This document shows, in pieces, positions 1 to 5,385 of a DNA stretch of 5,385 nt; position 1 is the stretch's first letter, and each line of letters starts with the position of its first letter. The stretch is from the NCBI GenBank assembly GCA_050943225.1, contig JBMNOT010000143.1, positions 1-5,385 on the forward strand, written 5' to 3'. Origin of the DNA: SZUA-584 sp050943225 (GTDB taxonomy: Bacteria > Bacillota > Clostridia > Christensenellales > SZUA-584). The notes beneath the pieces were generated by a model. The model did not search any database. It was given only the letters and a program-made list of their open reading frames with translations, and had not been told where the DNA came from. Made by a program: the position numbers and the translations under genes.

Positions 1-1
1 G

Positions 2-589
2 CCGAAGCAGAGCGTCATCAAAGCGGAAGAAAACCTGATTATCGGCAACGTCGCGCTGTACGGGGCGACTTCCGGGTATGCGTTTATCAGGGGCATGGCC
101 GGAGAACGCTTCTGCGTCCGCAACTCCGGCGCGACGGCGGTTGTGGAGGGCGTGGGCGATCATGGCTGCGAATACATGACCGGCGGCTGCGTCGTGGTGC
201 TGGGCAGGACCGGCAAAAATTTTGCTGCGGGCATGAGCGGCGGCGTCGCCTACGTGCTGGATGAAAACCATGATTTCTACATGCGCGTCAACAAGGACCT
301 GATACTGATGAGCGCAGTGATCGACAAACAGGATATCGATCTATTGAGTACGCTGATCAGTGAGCATGTGAATGCTACCGGGTCGGAAGTCGGCAAGACG
401 ATACTGAGCAATTTCAACGTCTACCTGCCGAAATTTAAGAAGATCATTCCGATTGAATACAAGCGGGTGATCACGGTGATTGACAGCCTGGTCCAGCAGG
501 GAATGCCGCGCGAGCAGGCTGAAGTGGAAGCGTTTTATATGGGCAACAAGGAGGTCGCTTTCAATGGGAAAACCGTCAGGGTTTCTTGA
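2..589 (+). CDS. gltB: Glutamate synthase large subunit, C-terminal end (partial)
   Basis: Open from the window edge, this frame gives the last 195 residues of the large (amidotransferase/synthase) subunit of glutamate synthase, which in the full protein makes two glutamates from glutamine and 2-oxoglutarate. What is seen is the C-terminal GXGXG structural domain: a glycine-rich beta-helix with repeated short elements such as GNVALYGATSG, RNSGATAVVEGVGDHGCEYM and GRTGKNFAAGMSGG. It is followed by a helical tail typical of the family (VNATGS, then a lysine-rich segment). The glutaminase domain, the FMN site and the 3Fe-4S cysteines lie upstream of the window and cannot be checked. The reading frame is clean to a TGA at 587-589. 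It runs into gltD with a 26-bp overlap, so the two subunits are probably translationally coupled. Identification is firm. Confidence 0.96.
   Translation, partial: PKQSVIKAEENLIIGNVALYGATSGYAFIRGMAGERFCVRNSGATAVVEGVGDHGCEYMTGGCVVVLGRTGKNFAAGMSGGVAYVLDENHDFYMRVNKDLILMSAVIDKQDIDLLSTLISEHVNATGSEVGKTILSNFNVYLPKFKKIIPIEYKRVITVIDSLVQQGMPREQAEVEAFYMGNKEVAFNGKTVRVS
548..555 (+). promoter_or_regulatory. Ribosome binding site of gltD
   Basis: AAGGAGGT is a near-perfect anti-Shine-Dalgarno match. It lies 8 bases before the ATG at 564, inside the 3' end of gltB. This fixes the gltD start at 564; the reading frame stays open further upstream, but only as a shadow of gltB. Confidence 0.9.
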
Positions 590-2039
590 ATATGAGCAAA
601 AAAGAAATCCGGCCATTGCGCCGGCGGAGAGGATAAAACATTTTAACGAGTTCCATGAACCGCTGGACATGGAGCAAAGGCGGACGCAGGGCGCCCGGTG
701 CATGAACTGCGGCATACCTTTCTGCCAATCGGCGATTGAACTGGGCGGGTCGGTATCCGGCTGCCCGCTGCACAACCTGATACCCGAGTGGAACGACGAG
801 CTGTACAACGGCAACATGGAGCTGGCTTTGACGCGGCTTTTGAGGACCAACAATTTTCCGGAGTTCACCGGACGGGTATGCCCCGCGCTGTGTGAAGCGG
901 CGTGTACCTGCGGGCTTAACGATTCGCCGGTTACCGTCCGAGAAAACGAGCTGTCAATTATCGAATACGGATATGCCGCGGGGCTGATGAAACTGCATAT
1001 CCCCGAAGTGCGGACGGGAAAGAAGGTTGCCGTCATCGGCTCCGGCCCTGCCGGATTGGCCGCGGCGGACCAGCTCAACCATATGGGGCATACGGTGGTG
1101 GTCTATGAAAAGGCGGACCGCATCGGCGGCCTGCTGATGTACGGCATCCCCAACATGAAGCTGGAAAAGGAGATTGTCGAAAGGCGGGTTGACCTGATGC
1201 GCAGGGAAGGCGTTACGTTTTTCACAAACGCGGATGTCGGCAGTAATGTGGACGCCGGCGAGATTCTGAGCGAATACGACGCCGTCGTGCTGTGCTGCGG
1301 GGCGCAGAATCCCAGAGACCTTTCGGTGAAAGGCAGGGATGTGGGAGGCGTCTATTTTGCGGTAGACTTTCTGACTTCCACCACAAAAAGCCTGCTCGAC
1401 ACGAACTTAAAGGACGGCACTTACATCTCGGCCAAAGACAAAAAAGTGGTCATCATTGGTGGTGGTGACACTGGTAATGACTGCGTGGGAACGTGTATGC
1501 GGCACGGATGCAAGTCCGTGGTGCAACTGGAGATGATGCCGAAGCTCCCCGACGCTAGGGCGGAGGACAATCCGTGGCCGCAGTGGCCCCGAGTATGCAG
1601 CGTCGGCTACGGTCAGGAAGAAGCCATTGCGGTGTTCGGGCATGACCCGCGCGTCTACCAGACGACCGTCAAGGAGTTTATACCCGGCGAAAACGGCAGC
1701 GTCAGGGCCGTCGTGACGGTGAAGCTGGAGCCGAAAAGGGACGAAGCGACGGGCCGGCTTATGATGGCCGAAGTGCCGGGCACCGAGGAGGTCATGGAAG
1801 CGGATATGGTGCTGATCGCCGCGGGCTTTCTCGGCTGCCGCAAATATATCGCCGAGGCGTTCGGTGTGGAGCTCAATCCGAGAACGAACGTCGCCACAAA
1901 GCCGGTCTCGTACCAGACCAACGTCAGCAAGGTGTTTACCGCGGGGGATATGCACCGCGGGCAGTCGCTGGTGGTGTGGGCGATTGGCGAAGGCAGAAAA
2001 GCCGCTTGGGAAGTGGACGCCTGGCTGATGGGGCATTAA
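564..2039 (+). CDS. gltD: Glutamate synthase [NADPH] small subunit
   Basis: A complete 491-residue protein, the usual size for the family. It is the FAD- and 4Fe-4S-containing beta subunit that takes electrons from NAD(P)H and passes them to GltB for reductive glutamate synthesis in the cytoplasm. Residues 1 to about 140 carry the cysteine-rich iron-sulfur region: C46, C49, C54 and C67, then C106, C110, C114 and C116 in a RVCPALCEAACTCG motif. The FAD Rossmann motif GSGPAG is at 159-164, followed by an acidic residue after VVVY and the RIGGLLMYGIPNMKLEK segment. The NAD(P)H-binding GGGDTGND motif is at 299-306. The C-terminal FAD-contact motif TAGDMHRGQSLVVWAI is at about 459-474. All key residues are present and there is no frame disruption. 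The start is chosen at ATG 564 because of the AAGGAGGT eight bases upstream. An intrinsic terminator lies about 20 bp after the stop. Free-standing GltD-like oxidoreductases exist, but adjacency to gltB makes this the true small subunit. Confidence 0.97.
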   Translation: MGKPSGFLEYEQKRNPAIAPAERIKHFNEFHEPLDMEQRRTQGARCMNCGIPFCQSAIELGGSVSGCPLHNLIPEWNDELYNGNMELALTRLLRTNNFPEFTGRVCPALCEAACTCGLNDSPVTVRENELSIIEYGYAAGLMKLHIPEVRTGKKVAVIGSGPAGLAAADQLNHMGHTVVVYEKADRIGGLLMYGIPNMKLEKEIVERRVDLMRREGVTFFTNADVGSNVDAGEILSEYDAVVLCCGAQNPRDLSVKGRDVGGVYFAVDFLTSTTKSLLDTNLKDGTYISAKDKKVVIIGGGDTGNDCVGTCMRHGCKSVVQLEMMPKLPDARAEDNPWPQWPRVCSVGYGQEEAIAVFGHDPRVYQTTVKEFIPGENGSVRAVVTVKLEPKRDEATGRLMMAEVPGTEEVMEADMVLIAAGFLGCRKYIAEAFGVELNPRTNVATKPVSYQTNVSKVFTAGDMHRGQSLVVWAIGEGRKAAWEVDAWLMGH

Positions 2040-2057
2040 TGGTGCGGAAACTGATGG

Positions 2058-2084
2058 CAGAGGGTATAGTACCCTCTGTTTTTT
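2058..2084 (+). terminator. Rho-independent terminator of the gltBD operon
   Basis: A perfect 9-bp inverted repeat, CAGAGGGTA (2058-2066) and TACCCTCTG (2070-2078), encloses a 3-base loop TAG. Six T residues follow at 2079-2084. It begins 18 bases after the gltD stop and is oriented for plus-strand transcription. Read on the minus strand, the same hairpin has no downstream U tract, so it is unlikely to be an efficient terminator for the convergent kinase gene. Confidence 0.93.
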
Positions 2085-2112
2085 GTTGGGCGGAACGAGC
2101 ATGCCGAAGCAT

Positions 2113-3432
2113 CTAAGCGGGAGCGCATTGTTTTTTCAAAAGCGGCAGCACGACTTTTAGAGTGAACAGCCCTTCCTCGGCTTCAAACGCGCAATAGCCG
2201 TTGTGCTTTTCCGTTATCATCCGGATGCTTTTTGTGCCATACCCGTGATGCGCCGCAGTGCTTATCGGCAAACCGTTTCGCATGCTGACGGTCCCGCGGT
2301 AAGGGTTGCTGATGTAAAGGAGCAGCTTGTCCTTATGGGGCTGGCAGTTGATGCGCACTGTCCGCTGCGCGTCTTCCACCTGTGCGGCGGCGCTTATGGC
2401 GTTGTCCAGCCCGTTGGACAGCATCGCGCACAGCTCGGTATCGGAAAGAGGCAGGCTGGCGGGGATGTTAACTTCAGCGCTGAATGCCACGTCCTGCTGT
2501 CTGGCTTTCGCGGCGAAAGAGGACAGAATCAGGTTGACGGCGTTGTTCTCGCAGTAGCGCACCGGCACGATGCTGTCGATATCGGTTTGCGCCTGGCGTA
2601 TGTATTCGCGCGCTTTGTCAATCTCGCCGACTTCCAGATAGCTGCCCAAAAACGAAAGGTGATGGCGCATGTCGTGGCGGTAAACCGAGGTCTGCTGCTG
2701 CACCTGCTGTAGCGCGGATATCTCGTTTTTGGCCCGCTCGGACTGTGCTGTGAGTATGGCGTTGTCCGTCTCCAGCAGAAGGCGCCGCTGGACTTCCTGA
2801 TGGTAAGCTGCGACAAACACCACATAAAACAGCGCCATGGCTGCGGGAAGAAATTCAATCACCATCCGCACGCCGGTATATAAGGCGTCCGTATAGACGG
2901 TGGTGGCGTAGTCGAATATGTAATAAAACAGGGGAAGCCCGCCGAACAGCAGAAGCGATCGCTTGGAAAAGGTCATGGCCTGGTATGCCGCCCTCACGAA
3001 ATATCGCCGGAGGACATAAAGCAGCGGAGCCAGAGAAAGCATATAGCCCAGCTCGTAAGCCAGCCTGGTGCCGAATATATAAAGAGTCAGCGTCCCGATC
3101 CAGCGCGGCAGCTGGCAGCAGAAATACGCGGTCAAAACGCTGACCAGCGCAACACCCCAACGCCGTTTGAGACGCACTACCAGCATTAGAAAAAGCGGAA
3201 GATGGGTAAGCAGCGGGTAGAGCTGCCTGGTTGTTTCAAACCCCAAAAGGAAAAAGCACAGTGTCTGCACTGCCAGGATGATAACGCAGAACAGCGCCAC
3301 ATTTCGGCGTTCCTTGTCTGAGTCGCAGCCGCCCGCGAAACCCGCCGTGAGAAAGGTGCCGTACAGTAAGACCAGCGCGTAATTGATTGTGTGCTGAGTA
3401 CGTCCGCCATCAGCCGACTCCCTTTTCCGCAA
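2113..3432 (-). CDS. GHKL-domain sensor histidine kinase (LytTR two-component partner), N-terminus doubtful
   Basis: Membrane sensor kinase of the AgrC-like/HPK10 type. The open frame is 439 codons from a TTG at 3432. Residues about 17-210 contain roughly six or seven hydrophobic segments forming the sensor. Residues about 211-248 are a charged helical linker, probably a coiled coil. The H-box is at about 252-258 (RHDMRHH, likely phospho-acceptor H253). The GHKL ATPase domain follows, with the N-box LSNGLDNAISAA (338-349; N340, N344) and the glycine box HHGYGTKSI (395-403). All catalytic motifs are intact. It lies directly after the response regulator. The TTG start has no ribosome binding site, whereas an ATG at 3410, overlapping the regulator stop as TGATG, has AAAAGGGAG at good spacing. 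That ATG is in another frame, and adding one base near 3386-3388 would join it to this ORF. The gene may therefore be frameshifted. The signal sensed is unknown; peptides are typical for relatives. Confidence 0.88.
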   Translation of the reverse strand: MRKRESADGGRTQHTINYALVLLYGTFLTAGFAGGCDSDKERRNVALFCVIILAVQTLCFFLLGFETTRQLYPLLTHLPLFLMLVVRLKRRWGVALVSVLTAYFCCQLPRWIGTLTLYIFGTRLAYELGYMLSLAPLLYVLRRYFVRAAYQAMTFSKRSLLLFGGLPLFYYIFDYATTVYTDALYTGVRMVIEFLPAAMALFYVVFVAAYHQEVQRRLLLETDNAILTAQSERAKNEISALQQVQQQTSVYRHDMRHHLSFLGSYLEVGEIDKAREYIRQAQTDIDSIVPVRYCENNAVNLILSSFAAKARQQDVAFSAEVNIPASLPLSDTELCAMLSNGLDNAISAAAQVEDAQRTVRINCQPHKDKLLLYISNPYRGTVSMRNGLPISTAAHHGYGTKSIRMITEKHNGYCAFEAEEGLFTLKVVLPLLKKQCAPA

Positions 3433-4132
3433 ACAGGTGGTCCATATAGGCCTTGCGCACCTGCGCGTAAAGCAGGCGTGAAACCGGCACGATATCGCCC
3501 GTATAAGTCACAATATCGGTGGAGCGCAGCTCCTGAACCTGCCAGAGGTTGACGATAAACGATCTGTGTACGCGGATAAACTCCGGCCTTTGCAGCAGCG
3601 CACCTTCGTATTCGGACAGCGGCGCAGTAAGCTTTCTGACGTTGCCGTCCGTTAAATGAAAGCACAGCATCCTGTTGATGACTTCCACATAGGCGAGCTT
3701 GAAAAACGGGATATTGGCCACGCCGTTTTTGAACCTGACCGGCAAGCCGTCTTCCGGTTTTTGAGCGAGGCGGAACAGTTTGTCCAATATCGGAAAAAGG
3801 TTATCCGCCGTGGCGGGCTTTAACAGGTAGGCAAACGCTTCTACGGAATAGCTCTCCACCGCAAAGTCCGGCGACGAGGTCAAAAACGCGTTTTTGATAT
3901 TTTCGTCAAATTCCCTGATTTCGTGCGCAATCTCCATGCCGCTGGCCAGCGGCATCATGACATCCAGAAGCAGAAAGTCGAAACCGCCTTTGCGCACATC
4001 CTCCAGCAGCGCAACGCCATCCGAATAAATGATGTAAGTAAAACCGGCTTTCGTTTATTCCCGGTAGCTGCTCAGCAGCATGGAAAGGGTGTTCAGCTCT
4101 TTTGTATTATCGTCACAGACTGCGATGCGCAT
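3410..4132 (-). pseudogene. LytTR-family response regulator, disrupted in the receiver domain
   Basis: The regulator partner of the adjacent kinase. The N-terminus starts at ATG 4132 with MRIAVCDDN, the acidic pair of a receiver domain at residues 7-8, and runs to a TAA at 4057-4055 after 25 residues. The rest of the receiver resumes in another frame: KGGFDFLLLDVMMP (phospho-acceptor Asp), then FLTSS (conserved Thr/Ser) and YLLKPA (conserved Lys). The LytTR DNA-binding domain follows, with RPEFIRVHRSFIVNL and IVPVSRLLYAQV, ending at TGA 3412-3410. After the TAA the N-terminal frame still reads like family sequence (AGFTYIIYSDGV) until about 4009-4016, where the other frame takes over with LLEDVRKGGFD. 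I therefore favour two lesions, a nonsense codon plus a frameshift of net -2. One extra base near 4060 would also restore an open frame, but with a less family-like stretch. The repaired length of about 240 residues is normal. As read, no functional regulator can be made. Confidence 0.85.
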
Positions 4133-4140
4133 TTTTTGTG

Positions 4141-4147
4141 TTACCTC
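4141..4147 (-). promoter_or_regulatory. Ribosome binding site of the response regulator
   Basis: GAGGTAA on the minus strand lies about 8-10 bases upstream of ATG 4132. It supports that start for the receiver N-terminus even though the downstream frame is broken. Confidence 0.6.
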
Positions 4148-4172
4148 GTTGTATATACACGAAGCATTTTTT

Positions 4173-4181
4173 ATTCTATCA
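4173..4181 (-). promoter_or_regulatory. Candidate extended -10 promoter of the two-component operon
   Basis: On the minus strand TGATAGAAT reads as an extended -10 element (TG, one base, then TAGAAT, one mismatch to TATAAT). It would start a transcript with a leader of roughly 30 bases before ATG 4132. At 17-bp spacing the -35 position is GCTGCC, far from consensus, so the promoter would need the extended -10 or an activator. The element overlaps the proximal copy of the 12-bp tandem repeat. Placed by eye only. Confidence 0.35.
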
Positions 4182-4199
4182 CAGGCACTATCACAGGCA
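4176..4199. repeat. Perfect 12-bp tandem repeat in the divergent promoter region
   Basis: CTATCACAGGCA occurs twice back to back (4176-4187 and 4188-4199); on the minus strand it reads TGCCTGTGATAG twice. It covers the -10 edge and the spacer of the candidate promoter of the two-component operon, where an operator would lie. The 12-bp period does not match the roughly 21-bp spacing known for LytTR sites, so the binding protein, if any, is unknown. A simple slippage duplication is the alternative. Confidence 0.6.
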
Positions 4200-4354
4200 G
4201 CTTGTGCGGCGCCATTAACTTCATGACCGTTTACAACAAAAAACACTACCACTTGCACACAGTACGGTTTTGAAGAAAAGATGATGCTATCATAGGTTAC
4301 CATGGAACATGGAGCAATGCGCCTTTGGATTATTAATAGACTGCAAGGAGAATT

Positions 4355-4476
4355 ATGAAACAGTTTTTTACTTCCTGTTGACCGCAGTCTTTGCGCTTGC
4401 GCTCTCTGACGGCTGCGGCATCGTGGAGATGGGCAGTCCGGCCCCGTCCGGAAAGAGCCCCAAACAAAACGGCTGA
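4355..4476 (+). pseudogene. Small exported or lipoprotein-like ORF, frameshifted in a T run
   Basis: ATG 4355, preceded by AAGGAG four bases upstream, gives only eight residues (MKQFFTSC) before a TGA at 4379-4381. Adding one T to the six-T run at 4364-4369 would instead give MKQFFYFLL followed by TAVFALALSDGCGIV. That is a short basic N-terminus, a hydrophobic core and a cysteine, like a bacterial signal peptide or a poor lipobox. This frame ends at TGA 4474-4476, for about 40 residues. Beyond it, further one-base slips would link to coding-like stretches reading TAELQPVIVVLSD (4469-4507) and KKIDGAENALVTWKEG (4509-4556), so the ancestral gene may have been longer. No family is recognised. 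It sits first in the plus-strand cluster that faces the two-component system. It could be non-coding, but the ribosome binding site and signal-like sequence argue for a real remnant. Confidence 0.4.
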
Positions 4477-4547
4477 ACTTCAGCCCGTCATTGTAGTTCT
4501 CAGCGATTAAGAAAATTGATGGAGCCGAAAACGCCCTAGTTACATGG

Positions 4548-4555
4548 AAGGAGGG
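4548..4555 (+). promoter_or_regulatory. Ribosome binding site that decides the start of the 98-residue membrane protein
   Basis: AAGGAGGG abuts the first in-frame ATG at 4557, with a single base between them, which is too close. Counted from AAGGAGG, it is 8 bases from the second ATG at 4563. This favours 4563 as the start. Confidence 0.75.
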
Positions 4556-4562
4556 AATGTTC

Positions 4563-4859
4563 ATGCAATACTGGATAGCCTGGCTGATTGCCGGGATAAG
4601 CACTGCGGGATTGGTCTCTCTCTGGTTTGCGATAGCACGCCGCGAATTGTCGCAGGCAAAGCGAAGCGTGGAACATGCCATCCGGCAGGTGAAGCTCCAC
4701 GTGGATGGGTGCGCTCAAGCCTGCAACGGGCCGTATAAGGCGGCGGCGCTTCATTCCCTGAATATCAGCCGGTCGATCTACCGCGAAGCGGTTATCAACC
4801 ATGAGGCGGTACGGCACAAGCTGGTCAACAGGCTTCCCAAGGAGATAATGCATGATTAA
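4563..4859 (+). CDS. Small single-pass membrane protein with LemA-like C-terminus
   Basis: A 98-residue protein in one unbroken frame, the only gene of this flank that looks fully intact. Residues 3-25 form one hydrophobic membrane helix rich in W, I, A and L. R26-R27 follow at once, which by the positive-inside rule puts the C-terminal part in the cytoplasm. The remainder is predicted helical and charged. Near the C-terminus SRSIYREAVINHEAV followed by NRLP resembles the end of LemA-family proteins (pattern YNxAVxxYN, then FP or LP), which also begin with a single N-terminal helix. LemA proteins are about 180-190 residues, so this would be a shortened relative; that is inference from recalled pattern only. 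The start at 4563 is set by the spacing of AAGGAGGG. The stop overlaps the next gene's start by 8 bp, so the two are probably translated together. Cellular role unknown. Confidence 0.75.
   Translation: MQYWIAWLIAGISTAGLVSLWFAIARRELSQAKRSVEHAIRQVKLHVDGCAQACNGPYKAAALHSLNISRSIYREAVINHEAVRHKLVNRLPKEIMHD
4839..4846 (+). promoter_or_regulatory. Ribosome binding site of the secreted protein gene
   Basis: AAGGAGAT lies 5 bases before ATG 4852, inside the 3' end of the membrane protein gene. It supports 4852 as the start of the exported protein although the frame breaks 16 codons later. Confidence 0.65.
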
Positions 4860-5322
4860 ACGACTTCTGAGTACGCTTCTTGTCGCGTGTGTTTATTGAC
4901 TATGCTGCCGGTATCGGCAATGGCAGATTCGTCTGAAGCCCAATGGGGCGTGGCGGCTGAAGATGGTTCGGCGCCCGCTGAATGGGCGGCAAGCGGCACC
5001 CTCGCCGATGCCGTTGCCTATGCGAACGGATTAAGCGGCGGCGCGACGTACATTCAGCTTCAATCTAACGTAACCGCTGACGACCGCTATTTTGAACCTG
5101 AACAGCTGCACGCTAACCGGCAGCAGCAGCGACAGCGGCGTCATCACGTTCTATGGCGGCACGCTGACCATTACCGACAGCAGCGTTGACAAAAAAGGCA
5201 AGATCACCACCAATGTGACGATAGATAGTAAAAACTTCGGCACGATCAATGTGAACTGCGGCAGCCTTATTGTGGACAGCGGCGCGGTGGAAGGTACTGT
5301 CAAGAAAATTTCGCAAATTTGA
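4852..5322 (+). pseudogene. Secreted beta-helix-like surface protein, two frame slips and early stop
   Basis: ATG 4852 begins MIKRLLSTLLVACV, then hits TGA at 4897-4899. One extra T in the run at 4892-4894 continues it as LLTMLPVSAMA, completing a classic Sec signal peptide with cleavage after AMA. The mature part reads EAQWG, then SGTLADAVAYANGLSGGATYI and QLQSNVT. Near 5071-5080 one surplus base shifts the frame again; removing it gives LTTAILNLNSCTLTG, VITFYGGTLTITDSS and later FGTINVNCGSLIVDSG. These short, repeated strand-turn units with Asn, Gly and Thr are typical of right-handed beta-helix (pectate-lyase-like) surface proteins of gut Firmicutes. The two slips cancel, so the last part is in the original ATG frame. 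The protein ends at TGA 5320-5322 after about 157 repaired residues, short for such proteins and without an anchor, so the 3' part appears lost or further frameshifted. It overlaps the membrane protein gene by 8 bp. Ligand and role unknown. Confidence 0.6.
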
Positions 5323-5385
5323 TTGCCGCCTGGTGGCCCGCAGCTAGCTGATAGCTGAACCGGCTTCTTCTTTCAGCATCTCGTC

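Noticed and set aside
341..1078. Long minus-strand open frame opposite gltB/gltD (245 codons)
   Set aside because: It lies opposite two firmly identified genes, has no family-like sequence, and is explained by the codon bias of a GC-rich coding strand.
1407..2102. Long minus-strand open frame opposite the 3' half of gltD (231 codons)
   Set aside because: Arg/His/Pro-rich translation typical of an antisense shadow; it crosses the gltBD terminator and has no recognisable domain.
4214..4231. Two adjacent LytTR-like half-sites on the minus strand (AACGGTCAT and GAAGTTAAT)
   Set aside because: Each has one mismatch to the remembered 9-base consensus, but they abut with a 9-bp period instead of the usual 12-13-bp gap. 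Chance matches in an AT-rich intergenic region are likely.
3923..4273. Plus-strand open frame of 116 codons opposite the regulator
   Set aside because: Antisense shadow of the regulator gene running into the intergenic region; no ribosome binding site and no family-like sequence.
4281..4314. Short hairpin ATGAT-GCT-ATCAT and direct repeat CATGGAA/CATGGAG upstream of the small lipoprotein-like ORF
   Set aside because: Too short and imperfect to separate from chance; no consensus promoter could be tied to them.
4055..4681. 208-codon minus-strand frame spanning the divergent region
   Set aside because: Only its last 25 codons (from 4132) are real, as the receiver N-terminus; the rest runs through promoter sequence and opposite plus-strand genes.

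Overview
The window suggests a gut-type Clostridia/Firmicutes chromosome, moderately GC-rich by eye. The evidence is strong AAGGAGG-type ribosome binding sites, a GHKL sensor kinase paired with a LytTR response regulator, and the family resemblance of the proteins. The placement is inferred from family resemblance and is not a species call.

Layout: (1) 1-2039, plus strand: the 3' end of the glutamate synthase large subunit gene (gltB), then a complete small subunit gene (gltD) that overlaps it by 26 bp. A textbook intrinsic terminator at 2058-2084 closes the operon. (2) 2113-4132, minus strand, convergent with gltD: a two-component system, with the response regulator first (4132 to 3410) and the membrane histidine kinase after it (to 2113). 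The regulator is broken inside its receiver domain. The kinase probably has a one-base frame slip just after its natural ATG. (3) 4133-4354: a 222-bp divergent intergenic region with a perfect 12-bp tandem repeat over the likely regulator promoter. (4) 4355-5322, plus strand, divergent from the two-component system: a small exported or lipoprotein-like ORF broken by a frame slip, an intact 98-residue single-pass membrane protein with a LemA-like C-terminus, and a secreted beta-helix-like protein with two compensating frame slips and an early stop. (5) 5323-5385: nothing firmly assignable; a short palindrome, stops in all three plus frames, and a possible 3' end of a minus-strand gene.

Reading: gltBD is intact housekeeping nitrogen metabolism (GOGAT: glutamine + 2-oxoglutarate to two glutamates). 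Next to it lies an accessory module of a sensor/regulator pair facing small envelope and secreted proteins. All detected lesions fall between about 3386 and 5080; none occur in gltBD. Either the module is decaying in this strain, or there is a local sequence-quality problem, and the sequence alone cannot decide. No stretch longer than 300 bp lacks a gene. I saw no tRNA, rRNA, CRISPR array, transposase or recognisable riboswitch.
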